A model generated the notes under the pieces. It was not told where the DNA came from, ran no database searches, and saw nothing but the letters and a program-made list of their open reading frames with translations. This document shows, in pieces, positions 16,564 through 24,575 of a stretch of 64,000 nt of DNA. The position numbers and the translations under genes were made by a program. Where the stretch lies: the NCBI RefSeq assembly GCF_002161555.1, contig NZ_NFHZ01000015.1, positions 1-64,000 on the forward strand, read 5' to 3'. The stretch comes from Barnesiella sp. An55. Its GTDB lineage: Bacteria; Bacteroidota; Bacteroidia; Bacteroidales; Barnesiellaceae. Positions within the stretch are counted from its first letter, which is position 1; each line of letters opens with the position of its first letter.

Positions 16564-17625
16564 TTAGACCAGCCACTTGGCCAGCAGGTATCCGCCACCC
16601 AGCAACCAGATGAAGAGTCCGAAGGCCAAAATGAAAGGTTTGGCTCCTGCCTGCTTGAACTTGTCAATGCTGGTGTCTGTACCCAGAGCCGTCATGGCCA
16701 TGGTCAGCATAAAGGTATCGATGTATTCGATGGCTCCGTTCAGGGGAATGTCTTTCACGGTCGGGGCATCGAAGAGGTACTGGAGCAAGGAATTCAGGCA
16801 GATGATGCCGATGAATCCGAAGGCAAACCAGGGAATGGTAATCTTGCTCTTGGCCACTGTGCCGTCGGCTGATACTTTTTTACGTCTGGCAAGGGCGAAG
16901 CTCATGATGACCAATACGGGGGCCAGGAGCATGACACGGATCATCTTAGTGATGGTGGCTGTGCCGGCAATGCCCAGCGTATCGGTGGGGTCCATCGCAT
17001 TGCCTGCACCGGCAACGTGGGCCACTTCGTGCAGAGTACTTCCTGTGTAGATGGCCACCTGGGTATCGGACAGACTGGAGAGCAGCCCTGATCGGTACAT
17101 GATGGGATAGAGGAACATGGCAATGGTCCCGAAGATAACCACCGTCGATACGGCGATGGCGGTCTTGTGGCCTTCGCACTTGATAACCGGCTCGGCACCG
17201 AGTACGGCGGCTGCACCACAGATGGCACTGCCGGTAGAGGTAATCAGGGCGGTGTCTTTGTCTATCTTCAACAGTTTGCCCAGGAAGATGCCCAGGAAGA
17301 TGGTGCCGCAAACGATGATGCTGTCTATCGCGATGGCCGGGAGACCTACGGCGGCCACTTCGGTCAGCGTCAGCCGGAAACCGTAGAGCACGATACCGGC
17401 CCGCAAAATCTGTTTCGAGCAGAATTTAATACCCGGCACCCACGTATCGGGCAGTCGGTTGCGCAGGCTGTTGGCATAGAGCATACCCAGAATGATACCC
17501 ACGATGAGCGGGCTGAGTGAGAGGTTTTTTATGAATTGGATTTCGGCAATGTAGAAGGCCGAAAACGAAAAGAGTACAATCAAAAGAATACCGTGGAGTA
17601 CGTTCCCTTGTTTTTCGTTGATCAT
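16564..17625 (-). CDS. YeiH/UPF0324-family membrane transporter
   Basis: A 353-residue inner-membrane protein with about ten hydrophobic segments, running from LLIVLFSFSAFYIAEI near residue 11 to the last span FILAFGLFIWLLGGGYLL. Family blocks are LPDTWVPGIKFCSKQILRAG, STGSAICGAAAVLG and GSTLHEVAHVAGAG. Members are annotated as putative sulfate exporters; the substrate is not proven here. The frame is open 34 codons further upstream, but that stretch spans a -7 promoter box and the ATG at 17625 (MINEKQGNVL) gives the normal N-terminus. Confidence 0.9.
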   Translation of the reverse strand: MINEKQGNVLHGILLIVLFSFSAFYIAEIQFIKNLSLSPLIVGIILGMLYANSLRNRLPDTWVPGIKFCSKQILRAGIVLYGFRLTLTEVAAVGLPAIAIDSIIVCGTIFLGIFLGKLLKIDKDTALITSTGSAICGAAAVLGAEPVIKCEGHKTAIAVSTVVIFGTIAMFLYPIMYRSGLLSSLSDTQVAIYTGSTLHEVAHVAGAGNAMDPTDTLGIAGTATITKMIRVMLLAPVLVIMSFALARRKKVSADGTVAKSKITIPWFAFGFIGIICLNSLLQYLFDAPTVKDIPLNGAIEYIDTFMLTMAMTALGTDTSIDKFKQAGAKPFILAFGLFIWLLGGGYLLAKWLV

Positions 17626-17666
17626 GACTGTTGAATAATTAGAGTGTATTTTTTTGTTTCGCGCTG

Positions 17667-17674
17667 CAAAGGTA
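17667..17674 (-). promoter_or_regulatory. -7 box upstream of the YeiH-family gene
   Basis: The minus strand reads TACCTTTG (followed by CAGCG), 41 nt before the chosen ATG. Its position inside the longer open frame supports the shorter start. No good -33 match. Confidence 0.5.
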
Positions 17675-17764
17675 AGCGAATATTCCGAAAGAAGCGATTT
17701 CTTTGTCGTTATAAGCCATAACCTCACGTTATACCCTTTGCGACCCCGGGGCCGTTTAAACGCA

Positions 17765-17796
17765 AGCCGGGCTACCCGTTAAAGGGTAGCCCGGCT
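17765..17796 (-). terminator. Strong hairpin downstream of the gamma-carbonic anhydrase gene
   Basis: AGCCGGGCTACCC (17765-17777) pairs perfectly with GGGTAGCCCGGCT (17784-17796) around GTTAAA. It is 26 nt past the stop of the minus-strand gene. Only a short T-rich tract (TTGCGTTT) follows. Confidence 0.75.
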
Positions 17797-17821
17797 GTAT
17801 GAGAGGGGAGAACGAGGAGGG

Positions 17822-18340
17822 TTATTCCTCTTCGTACCAGGTCGAGTACATGAGGTAGTTTCTGGCAATCTTCTGGTTGATCTCTTTCGACTGCTCGGGA
17901 TCGACCATCTTGATAAATTTGGCCGGTGTCCCGCCCCAGAGTTCGCCAGGCTTGATAACCGTGTTGCTCAGTACAACAGCTCCGGCGGCAACGATGGCGC
18001 CTTCGCCTACCACGGCGTGGTCGAGCACGACAGCCCCCATACCCACGAGAGCACCGTTGTGTATGGTGGCTCCGTGTATGGTCACGTTGTGACCTATCGA
18101 CACGTCGTCGCCAATCTCGATGGTCGATTTCTCGTAGAGGGTGTGCAGCACCGAGCCGTCTTGTATGTTCACCCGGTTGCCAATGCGTATCGAGTTGACA
18201 TCGCCACGCAGCACGGCTCCGAACCAGATGCTACATTCGTCGCCGATGACGGTGTCGCCGATGAGTACGGCCGTATCGGCCAGGAAGCAATTTTTGCCGA
18301 CTTGGGGCGTGAAGCCCCGCACAGATTTTATAAGTGCCAT
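17822..18340 (-). CDS. Gamma-carbonic anhydrase-like hexapeptide-repeat protein
   Basis: A 172-residue left-handed beta-helix protein with hexapeptide repeats from about residue 15 to 140 and a C-terminal helix (SKEINQKIARNYLMY). The three expected zinc ligands are visible as His66 (SVLHT), His84 and His89 (SIGHNVTIHG), with the WFGAVLRGD block before them. Family members resemble E. coli YrdA/CaiE; some hydrate CO2, many have no known activity. The frame is open 43 codons upstream, into aminopeptidase P, but MALIKSVRGFTPQVG is the usual N-terminus. It lies 29 nt downstream of the aminopeptidase gene, so cotranscription is likely. Confidence 0.9.
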   Translation of the reverse strand: MALIKSVRGFTPQVGKNCFLADTAVLIGDTVIGDECSIWFGAVLRGDVNSIRIGNRVNIQDGSVLHTLYEKSTIEIGDDVSIGHNVTIHGATIHNGALVGMGAVVLDHAVVGEGAIVAAGAVVLSNTVIKPGELWGGTPAKFIKMVDPEQSKEINQKIARNYLMYSTWYEEE

Positions 18341-18369
18341 ATCGAATCTAATTTTTTTCTGTTTGATAC

Positions 18370-20148
18370 TTAGATAGAGGTTGTCTTGCGGTGCAGCCAT
18401 TGTTGCTCCTCTTCGTTGAGCATGGGGCTGAGCCGGTCGTAAACCATCTCGTGATAGTTGTTGAGCCATTCGATCTCTTTCTCGGTCATGATCGAGAGGT
18501 CAAGAGCCTCGGTGTCGAAGGGAAAGAGGGTGAGAGTCTCGAAGCGGTAGAACATGCCAAACTCATTCTGGTAGTCGGGGACGGTGAGAATGAGGTTTTC
18601 GCAGCGGATACCATACTCGCCCGTGCGGTAGAGCCCAGGTTCGTTCGAGGTAATCATGCCCGGCATAAGCGGGGTGGGGTTCTCTTCGAGACGGATGTTC
18701 TGCGGCCCTTCGTGCACGTTGAGGAAGTGGCCCACGCCATGGCCTGTACCATGCAGGTAGTTGAGGTGGTCGTCCCACAGGAAGTGACGGGCCAAGGCAT
18801 CGAGTTGCGAGCCACGTGTACCTTGCGGGAAGTGGCAGGTAGCCAGGGCAATGTGTCCTTTCATCACCAGCGTGAAGTCGCGTTTCTGACGGGGCGAGAG
18901 GTTACCCAGCGAAATGGTGCGGGTGATATCGGTCGTGCCGTCGAGGTACTGGGCTCCCGAGTCGATGAGCAGGAATCCGCGACGCGACAACGTGGCGTTG
19001 CTCTCGGGGGTAGCCGAGTAGTGAACGATGGCGCCGTGCTCGTTGAATCCGGCGATGGTGGCAAAGCTCTCACCCACGTAGAGGTTTTGTTGCGAGCGGA
19101 ATTCGCGCAACTTCTCGGCCACGGTAATCTCGGTCACCTTGCCGCTGTCGATATTCTGTTCGAGCCAGCGGAAGAAGCGCACCAGAGCCACACCGTCGCG
19201 AATCATGGCCTCGCGGGTGCCGGCCAACTGGGTTTCGTTTTTGATGCTCTTGAGCAGGGCGACGGGCGATTTGCCCGAAACCGAGGTGGCATTGAGCTTA
19301 TTTAATAAGGTGTAGTTGATCTTGTCGGTGTCGATAAATACCTTTTTCTCGATAGGCAGGGCGGCTACAAAGTCGAAGATGGCTTTGTAGGGCATGATTT
19401 CGACGGCATTGTTCTTCAGATACTGGCATACCGTGTCGCCCACCTTGTCTTTGTCGATGAAAAGGATGCGGCGGTCGTCGTCGATATAGGCATAGCAAAC
19501 CACTACGGGGTTACATTCCACATCGTTGCCGCGAATGTTGAAAGCCCAGGCAATCTCGTCGAGGGCAGCCATCAGCAACGCTTCGGCACCAGCCTGGTGA
19601 ACCTGCTCCATGATGCGGGTCATCTTGTCGGCTACCGACTCGCCACTATATTTCTCTTCATGGATAAATACCTCGTTTTTGGGAATCGACGGGCGTTCCT
19701 TCCAAATGGTATCGAAGGGGGTGAAGTCGGAGACGAAACGCAGTCCGTGGCGCTCGAAATCCTCTTTCATCTTGGCTGCCTTGGAGGCTCCGAAGAGGGT
19801 GCCGTCGATGGCGACGGTAGCGCCTTGGGGCAGAGTATTCAAAAGCCATTGTTCGATGGTGGGAGTATCGGGCAGACCTTCTTTGAAGAGTTCGAAGCCC
19901 GAGCCCTCGAGCTGTTGTGCCGCTTGCAGAAAGTAGCGCGAGTCGGTCCACAGACCGGCCTGGTTGGTGGTTACGACAGCGGTTCCGGCCGAACCGTTGA
20001 AACCCGAAATCCAAGTGCGTGAAGCCCAATGACTGGCATAATACTCACTTTGGTGCGGATCGGTCCCCGGTATGATAAACGCGGTAATACCGGCTTTGCC
20101 CATCTCTTCGCGCAGGGCTTTCAGTCGGGGTAATGTCGATTTGCTCAT
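18370..20148 (-). CDS. Xaa-Pro aminopeptidase P (M24 family)
   Basis: A 592-residue long-form aminopeptidase P that removes N-terminal residues before proline. Two N-terminal creatinase-like domains (about 1-310) precede the pita-bread catalytic domain. Metal ligands are visible in LIDSGAQYLDGTTDITRT (two Asp), HGTGHGVGHFLN (His), ITSNEPGLY (Glu) and IRCENL (Glu). No signal peptide, so it is cytoplasmic. The start at 20148 (MSKSTLPRLKALREEM) is chosen over an ATG 16 codons upstream, which lies in an unconserved leader. It appears to be the first gene of a two-gene unit with the gamma-carbonic anhydrase. Confidence 0.94.
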   Translation of the reverse strand: MSKSTLPRLKALREEMGKAGITAFIIPGTDPHQSEYYASHWASRTWISGFNGSAGTAVVTTNQAGLWTDSRYFLQAAQQLEGSGFELFKEGLPDTPTIEQWLLNTLPQGATVAIDGTLFGASKAAKMKEDFERHGLRFVSDFTPFDTIWKERPSIPKNEVFIHEEKYSGESVADKMTRIMEQVHQAGAEALLMAALDEIAWAFNIRGNDVECNPVVVCYAYIDDDRRILFIDKDKVGDTVCQYLKNNAVEIMPYKAIFDFVAALPIEKKVFIDTDKINYTLLNKLNATSVSGKSPVALLKSIKNETQLAGTREAMIRDGVALVRFFRWLEQNIDSGKVTEITVAEKLREFRSQQNLYVGESFATIAGFNEHGAIVHYSATPESNATLSRRGFLLIDSGAQYLDGTTDITRTISLGNLSPRQKRDFTLVMKGHIALATCHFPQGTRGSQLDALARHFLWDDHLNYLHGTGHGVGHFLNVHEGPQNIRLEENPTPLMPGMITSNEPGLYRTGEYGIRCENLILTVPDYQNEFGMFYRFETLTLFPFDTEALDLSIMTEKEIEWLNNYHEMVYDRLSPMLNEEEQQWLHRKTTSI

Positions 20149-20486
20149 AATATCTATATTTTTGATGTGTGTACCTATCTGTCGGGCCGAAGTCATGGAC
20201 GTGGCTCAAAAAGCAAGACGGCCATCGAGCCTCAAGCGGCCTGTTCACAGCCCGAAAGGGGAAAATCCCAATTGCCCGTAAAGGTAGTCATATTTGTTAA
20301 AATAAGACGATAAAAGGGTGTGAAAATATCGGAACGAAGATGAACGGTTCCCAGAGGTCGTTTTGCAGAAAAAATATCGATGGGGCGTATTTTAGCGGTC
20401 GAAAGTTTTGCTAATCACAAAACAATCTATAATTTTGCACCGCAATTGTTCAAAAAGGAAATAAATAAACTAATCTCTAAATAATT
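20149..20486. other. Divergent intergenic region between aminopeptidase P and rpsU
   Basis: 338 nt without a gene. The right end carries the rpsU promoter (20406-20437). On the left, the minus strand has TACCTTTA near 20280, one base from the -7 consensus, a possible aminopeptidase promoter. I see no RNA motif or repeat. Confidence 0.55.
20406..20437 (+). promoter_or_regulatory. Promoter of rpsU
   Basis: TTTTG (20406-20410), 19-nt spacer, then TAATTTTG (20430-20437) followed by CACC. This is one of the best matches in the window to the Bacteroides TTTG / TAnnTTTG promoter, giving a leader of about 42 nt. Confidence 0.78.
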
Positions 20487-20678
20487 ATGATTATAGTTCC
20501 AGTAAAAGAAGGCGAAAACATCGAAAAGGCTTTGAAGAAATTCAAACGGAAATTTGAAAAAACAGGTGTAATAAAAGAATTGCGTAACCGTCAGGCTTTT
20601 GAAAAACCCTCGGTAACGAACCGTAAAAAGATGATGCGAGCTATCTATATTCAGAAACTCCACCAGAACGAAGAGTAA
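20487..20678 (+). CDS. rpsU: 30S ribosomal protein bS21
   Basis: A 63-residue, strongly basic small-subunit protein. MIIVPVKEGENIEKALKKFKRKFEKTG is diagnostic for bS21, and the body is two Lys/Arg-rich helices. bS21 sits near the 3' end of 16S rRNA; in Bacteroidetes it helps hide the anti-Shine-Dalgarno sequence. The leader here (CTAATCTCTAAATAATT) has no Shine-Dalgarno-like site, which matters given reports of bS21 autoregulation through an SD in Flavobacterium. Followed by xerC and hpf. Confidence 0.96.
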   Translation: MIIVPVKEGENIEKALKKFKRKFEKTGVIKELRNRQAFEKPSVTNRKKMMRAIYIQKLHQNEE

Positions 20679-20727
20679 TTTTTTTATTGCCGGCAGGTAT
20701 TGGATTTTTCAATAATTTCCCTTATAT

Positions 20728-20752
20728 TCGTAGCGTAAGATAAAAGCTACGA
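20728..20752 (+). repeat. Inverted repeat abutting the xerC start codon
   Basis: TCGTAGC (20728-20734) and GCTACGA (20746-20752) form a perfect 7-bp hairpin with an 11-nt loop. It ends 3 nt before the ATG at 20756. It could affect translation initiation or be a short operator. Confidence 0.5.
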
Positions 20753-20755
20753 GTT

Positions 20756-21637
20756 ATGCTGGTCGAATCGTTTTTAAGATATATTCGGTATGAGAAGAAT
20801 CTTTCTACTCATACCGTATTGTCATATAAAAACGATTTGTTTCAGTTTAAAACGTTCCTTGAAACCCTCGCTTCCGGGTGCGAATTGCAGCAAGTTACCC
20901 CCGAGCAAGTGAGGGAGTGGATAGCCTCTTTGGCCGAGAGCGGGCTGTCGGCTCGCAGCATCTCGCGCAAGGTCTCCTCGTTGCGGGCATTCTATCGCTA
21001 TCTTATGGCTCAGTCGATTGTGACGGGTAGCCCGGTAAAAGATGTACGCGTGCCCAAGGTGAGAAAGAAATTGCCGGTCTATCTGCGGCGCGACACGATG
21101 GACGAGCTTCTCGACGATGTATCGTATGGCGACGACTTCGAAGGTGTGCGCGATAAACTGATAATCGAGATGTTCTATAATACCGGTATCCGTCGGGCCG
21201 AATTGATAGGGTTGAAAGACGACGACGTGCGGGCCGATGAGATAAAGGTAACCGGCAAACGCAACAAGCAGCGCCTGGTTCCCTATGGCGCCGAACTGGC
21301 CGGGATGATAGCCGAGTATCGGAAGGTGCGCAGCGAAGCCGGATACCCCGATTCGGAATACTTCTTTATAAAGAAAGACGGCGAGCCTCTCTATCCGCAG
21401 CTGGTCTATCGGGTTGTAAAACGGGCCCTCTCGCAAGTGAGCACCCTCGAGAAGCGCAGCCCCCACGTGTTGCGGCACACCTTTGCCTCGGTCATGCTCA
21501 ACAACGGAGCCGGGCTCAACAGTGTCAAGGAACTGCTCGGGCATCATTCATTGGCTTCAACCGAAGTATATACACATATTACGTTTGAAGAGCTGAAACA
21601 AAGTTATAACCAGGCTTTCCCAAAAAGAGAGCCATAA
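20756..21637 (+). CDS. xerC: Tyrosine recombinase, XerC/XerD type
   Basis: A 293-residue site-specific recombinase that resolves chromosome dimers. The N-terminal SAM-like core-binding domain spans about 1-90. The catalytic domain carries Arg146 (NTGIRRAEL), Lys168 (VTGKRNK), His237 and Arg240 (HVLRHTF), His263 (LGHHSL) and the nucleophile Tyr272 (TEVYTHI), so all active-site residues are intact. Length and position next to rpsU/hpf indicate a housekeeping Xer enzyme rather than a phage or transposon integrase. Whether it is the XerC or XerD partner cannot be settled from sequence alone. Confidence 0.92.
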   Translation: MLVESFLRYIRYEKNLSTHTVLSYKNDLFQFKTFLETLASGCELQQVTPEQVREWIASLAESGLSARSISRKVSSLRAFYRYLMAQSIVTGSPVKDVRVPKVRKKLPVYLRRDTMDELLDDVSYGDDFEGVRDKLIIEMFYNTGIRRAELIGLKDDDVRADEIKVTGKRNKQRLVPYGAELAGMIAEYRKVRSEAGYPDSEYFFIKKDGEPLYPQLVYRVVKRALSQVSTLEKRSPHVLRHTFASVMLNNGAGLNSVKELLGHHSLASTEVYTHITFEELKQSYNQAFPKREP

Positions 21638-21640
21638 AAA

Positions 21641-21647
21641 AAGGAGG
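21641..21647 (+). promoter_or_regulatory. Shine-Dalgarno sequence for hpf
   Basis: AAGGAGG lies 4 nt before the hpf ATG at 21652, in the 14-nt gap after xerC. It is a near-perfect SD match in a lineage where such sites are generally rare and where most other leaders in this window show none. Confidence 0.7.
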
Positions 21648-21651
21648 TAAT

Positions 21652-21954
21652 ATGGAAATCCGTATTCAAGCTATTCATTTCGACGCATCAGAGAAGTTGG
21701 AAAAATTCATTCAGAAAAAAGTTTCCAAACTAGAACAATATTACGATGGCATCATTGCCGTAGAAGTTTCACTCAAAGTGGTAAAGCCCGAAACTTCGCA
21801 AAATAAAGAAGCCGGCATAAAAGTACTCGTGCCCCGCAATGAAGCCATATTCTCGAGCAAAGTCGCTGATTCTTTTGAAGAAGCAGTCGATGTAGCCGTC
21901 GAAGCTCTCGTCAAGCAGCTGGTAAAATCCAAAGAAAAGATGAGAGAAAAATAA
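21652..21954 (+). CDS. hpf: Ribosome hibernation-promoting factor, short form
   Basis: A 100-residue HPF/RaiA protein that binds the decoding region of idle 30S subunits. The fold beta-alpha-beta-beta-beta-alpha is visible: MEIRIQAIHFDASEKLEKFI, then EVSLKVVKPETSQNKEAGIKVLVP, then the helix SFEEAVDVAVEALVKQLVK. It lacks the C-terminal dimerisation domain of long HPF. It is preceded by a strong Shine-Dalgarno sequence, so its translation could depend on anti-SD availability, unlike its neighbours. Confidence 0.93.
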   Translation: MEIRIQAIHFDASEKLEKFIQKKVSKLEQYYDGIIAVEVSLKVVKPETSQNKEAGIKVLVPRNEAIFSSKVADSFEEAVDVAVEALVKQLVKSKEKMREK

Positions 21955-21972
21955 AAAAAAAGCGCCGATATT

Positions 21973-22002
21973 TTTGTAGTTTAAAATTAATGCCTAAATT
22001 TG
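21973..22002 (+). promoter_or_regulatory. Promoter of the tRNA-Tyr/Gly/Thr-tuf operon
   Basis: TTTG (21973-21976), 18-nt spacer, TAAATTTG (21995-22002), followed by CACCC. Expected start about 22009, leaving some 110 nt before tRNA-Tyr. The 3' half of the -7 box is part of an 11-bp inverted repeat with 22035-22045. Confidence 0.75.
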
Positions 22003-22045
22003 CACCCGTTTCTCACCGACACGCAGCGTGAAGGACGGGTGCAAA
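21999..22045 (+). repeat. Inverted repeat spanning the tuf-operon -7 box
   Basis: TTTGCACCCGT (21999-22009) and ACGGGTGCAAA (22035-22045) are exact reverse complements, 25 nt apart. The left arm includes the TTTG of the -7 box and the likely start site, so most of it would not be in the RNA. This favours a DNA-level role, if any. Confidence 0.6.
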
Positions 22046-22119
22046 ATTGTCCCGGAAAGATCGGCGGGCAGGAGATGCAAGAGGCGGCGGCCTCGGCAGG
22101 AGAGACAGATAAAAAACAA

Positions 22120-22202
22120 GGGCAAATACCAGAGTGGCCAAATGGGGCAGACTGTAAATCTGCTGGCTTACGCCTTCGGTGGTTCGAATCCATCTTTGCC
22201 CA
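22120..22202 (+). tRNA. tRNA-Tyr (anticodon GTA)
   Basis: A class II cloverleaf: GGGCAAA pairs with TTTGCCC, the anticodon stem-loop CAGACTGTAAATCTG shows GTA, there is a long variable arm, and the T-arm is GTGGTTCGAATCCAT. Discriminator A; CCA not encoded. Confidence 0.95.
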
Positions 22203-22212
22203 CGAGTGAGTC

Positions 22213-22285
22213 GCGGAAGTAGCTCAGTTGATAGAGCATCAGCCTTCCAAGCTGAGGGTCGCGAGTTTGAGCCTCGTCTTCCGCT
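22213..22285 (+). tRNA. tRNA-Gly (anticodon TCC)
   Basis: 73-nt cloverleaf: GCGGAAG/CTTCCGC acceptor stem, D-arm AGCTCAGTTGATAGAGC, anticodon stem-loop CAGCCTTCCAAGCTG with TCC, discriminator T. The T-loop reads TTTGAGC rather than the usual TTCGANN. CCA not encoded. Confidence 0.93.
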
Positions 22286-22300
22286 CGAAAAGAAATTATT

Positions 22301-22375
<75 letters not shown>

Positions 22376-22417
22376 AGTTTTTAGAACGCTAATCAATTTT
22401 ATAAAAAATACAAAACT

Positions 22418-23602
22418 ATGGCAAAAGAACAGTTTCAACGTACCAAACCCCACGTAAACATTGGTACTATTGGTCACGTAGACCACGGTAAAACGACCTT
22501 GACCGCCGCCATTACGATGGTACTTGCAAAGAAAGGTCTTTCTGAAATGCGCTCGTTCGACTCGATCGATAACGCACCTGAGGAAAAAGAGCGTGGTATT
22601 ACGATTAATACTTCGCACGTAGAATATGAAACTGCAAATCGCCACTATGCACACGTTGACTGCCCGGGACACGCCGACTATGTAAAGAACATGGTAACCG
22701 GTGCTGCTCAGATGGATGGTGCAATTATCGTGGTTGCAGCAACTGATGGTCCTATGCCTCAAACTCGTGAGCACATCCTGTTGGCTCGTCAGGTAAACGT
22801 TCCCCGTATCGTTGTATTCCTGAACAAATGTGATATGGTTGACGACGAAGAGATGCTCGAACTCGTTGAAATGGAGATGAGAGAGCTGCTCAACGCCTAT
22901 GAATATGATGGTGACAACACACCTATCATCCGTGGTTCTGCCCTCGGTGCCTTGAACGGTGAACCCAAATGGGAAGAGAAAATCATGGAGTTGATGGATG
23001 CCGTAGATACTTGGATTCCTCTGCCTCCGCGTGATGTTGATAAACCCTTCTTGATGCCTGTTGAGGACGTATTCTCGATCACTGGTCGTGGTACTGTTGC
23101 TACGGGTCGTATCGAGGCCGGTCGTGTGAAAGTAGGCGACGAGGTACAAATTCTGGGTCTGGGTGCCGACAAGAAATCGGTTGTAACCGGTGTTGAGATG
23201 TTCCGTAAGATCCTCGACGAAGGTGAAGCTGGTGATAACGTAGGTCTGTTGCTCCGTGGTATCGACAAGAACGAAATCAAACGTGGTATGGTAATCTGCC
23301 ACCCGGGACAAGTAAAACCCCACTCGGAATTCAAAGCTCAAGTTTATATCTTGAAGAAAGAAGAAGGTGGTCGTCACACTCCGTTCCACAACCACTATCG
23401 TCCTCAATTCTACATCCGTACGCTTGACGTAACGGGCGAAATCACCCTCCCCGAAGGTGTAGAAATGGTAATGCCTGGTGACCACGTAACTATCAACGTG
23501 AAACTCATCACTCCGGTTGCTTGCGACAAAGGTCTGCGTTTCGCAATCCGTGAAGGTGGCCGTACGGTAGGTTCGGGTCAAATCACCGAAATCTTGGACT
23601 AA
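22418..23602 (+). CDS. tuf: Elongation factor Tu
   Basis: A 394-residue translational GTPase that brings aminoacyl-tRNA to the ribosome. The G-domain motifs are GHVDHGKT (18-25), DCPGHADY (near 80) and NKCDMVD (near 135); domains 2 and 3 follow with the usual RGTVATGR and HTPF blocks. Codon use is markedly different from neighbouring biosynthetic genes (many CGT, GGT, GTA), consistent with very high expression. The downstream hairpin at 23635-23662 probably reduces read-through into tRNA-Trp and secE. Confidence 0.98.
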   Translation: MAKEQFQRTKPHVNIGTIGHVDHGKTTLTAAITMVLAKKGLSEMRSFDSIDNAPEEKERGITINTSHVEYETANRHYAHVDCPGHADYVKNMVTGAAQMDGAIIVVAATDGPMPQTREHILLARQVNVPRIVVFLNKCDMVDDEEMLELVEMEMRELLNAYEYDGDNTPIIRGSALGALNGEPKWEEKIMELMDAVDTWIPLPPRDVDKPFLMPVEDVFSITGRGTVATGRIEAGRVKVGDEVQILGLGADKKSVVTGVEMFRKILDEGEAGDNVGLLLRGIDKNEIKRGMVICHPGQVKPHSEFKAQVYILKKEEGGRHTPFHNHYRPQFYIRTLDVTGEITLPEGVEMVMPGDHVTINVKLITPVACDKGLRFAIREGGRTVGSGQITEILD

Positions 23603-23634
23603 TCCCTTAGGGAAATAGTTTAGATAAAATACAA

Positions 23635-23662
23635 AAATCAGCCCTCATGCAGGGCTGATTTT
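23635..23662 (+). terminator. Terminator/attenuator between tuf and tRNA-Trp
   Basis: AATCAGCCCT (ending 23645) pairs with AGGGCTGATT (from 23651) around CATGC, then TTTTA. No new promoter is seen before tRNA-Trp 3 nt later, so it may act as a partial terminator that lowers secE-nusG-rpl expression relative to tuf. Confidence 0.75.
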
Positions 23663-23664
23663 AT

Positions 23665-23737
23665 ACGGGTCTAGCTCAGTTGGTAGAGCACTGGTCTCCA
23701 AAACCAGGTGTCGGGAGTTCGAGTCTCTCGACCCGTG
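23665..23737 (+). tRNA. tRNA-Trp (anticodon CCA)
   Basis: 73-nt cloverleaf: ACGGGTC/GACCCGT acceptor stem, D-arm AGCTCAGTTGGTAGAGC, anticodon stem-loop TGGTCTCCAAAACCA with CCA, T-arm GGGAGTTCGAGTCTCTC. Discriminator G; CCA tail not encoded. It is 17 nt upstream of secE. Confidence 0.95.
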
Positions 23738-23754
23738 CAAAACTCAATAGAACA

Positions 23755-23952
23755 ATGAAGAAATTAAAAATACTTGCCGATATCCAGGATTCTTACAATG
23801 AACTGGTTCATAAAGTATCTTGGCCTACCAAGTCGGAGTTGGCAAATAGCGCTGTAGTGGTTATGTTCGCTTCCCTTATTATCGCTATAGTTATATTTGC
23901 AATGGATCAATGTATTGACAAAATCATGCACCTCATTTACGGAGGTTTTTAA
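23755..23952 (+). CDS. secE: Preprotein translocase subunit SecE
   Basis: A 65-residue single-span membrane protein of the SecYEG channel. The amphipathic helix with the conserved ELVHKVSWPTKSEL precedes one hydrophobic segment (VVVMFASLIIAIVIFAM, about 34-50). The short single-TM form is usual outside Enterobacteria. The frame extends back into tRNA-Trp, so the ATG at 23755 is the credible start. Confidence 0.95.
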   Translation: MKKLKILADIQDSYNELVHKVSWPTKSELANSAVVVMFASLIIAIVIFAMDQCIDKIMHLIYGGF

Positions 23953-23955
23953 GTA

Positions 23956-23961
23956 GGGAGG
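23956..23961 (+). promoter_or_regulatory. Shine-Dalgarno-like site for nusG
   Basis: GGGAGG lies 7 nt before the nusG ATG at 23969. With hpf it is one of the few leaders in this window with an SD-like element. Confidence 0.5.
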
Positions 23962-23968
23962 TAAATCA

Positions 23969-24514
23969 ATGTCTGAAGAGAAAAAATGCTGGTACGTACT
24001 GCGTGCCATAAGCGGAAAAGAGAGCAAGGTCAAAGAAGTTCTTGATGCCGAAATCAAGAATACTGATCTTGGCAATTATGTATTTCAGGTCTTGATACCT
24101 ACCGAAAAAGTTTATACCGTACGTAATGGGAAAAAAGTAGTAAAGGAGAAAAACCTTTACTCGGGATATGTTTTTGTCGAAGCCATCTTAGTAGGTGAGG
24201 TTATTCACCATCTGCGCAACACAACCAACGTCATCGATTTCCTGGGTGGAAAATCCAATCAGCCGGAGCCCCTGCGGCCTTCGGAAGTTAATCGTATGCT
24301 GGGGGCTGTGGACGAGTTGCAAGAAGTAGGCGACGAGCCCGCTGTTGTATATCACGTAGGCGAAACGGTAAAAGTAAACTACGGCCCCTTCAACGGCTTT
24401 AGCGGAATTATCGAAGAGGTGAACAACGAGAAGAAGAAGCTGAAAGTGATGGTTAAGATCTTTGGTCGCAAGACCCCGTTGGAATTGGAAAATTCGCAAG
24501 TAGAGCGGGAGTAA
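23969..24514 (+). CDS. nusG: Transcription elongation/termination factor NusG
   Basis: A 181-residue protein with the N-terminal NGN domain (KCWYVLRAISGKESKVKEVL, then YSGYVFVEAILVGEVIHHLRN) that binds RNA polymerase and a C-terminal KOW domain (VNYGPFNGFSGIIEEVNNEKKKLKVMV). Links transcription to ribosomes or Rho. It lies 16 nt after secE, the near-universal order. Confidence 0.96.
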   Translation: MSEEKKCWYVLRAISGKESKVKEVLDAEIKNTDLGNYVFQVLIPTEKVYTVRNGKKVVKEKNLYSGYVFVEAILVGEVIHHLRNTTNVIDFLGGKSNQPEPLRPSEVNRMLGAVDELQEVGDEPAVVYHVGETVKVNYGPFNGFSGIIEEVNNEKKKLKVMVKIFGRKTPLELENSQVERE

Positions 24515-24575
24515 TACAAGAGGTTACGCGCTTGTATGAATCCTCGGTATTTTAATAATATCAAAATTAAAAACA

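Noticed and set aside
20756-21637. The tyrosine recombinase as a mark of a mobile element.
   Set aside because: It has XerC/D length, sits in the conserved rpsU-xerC-hpf order, and no att-like repeats were seen around the adjacent tRNA genes.
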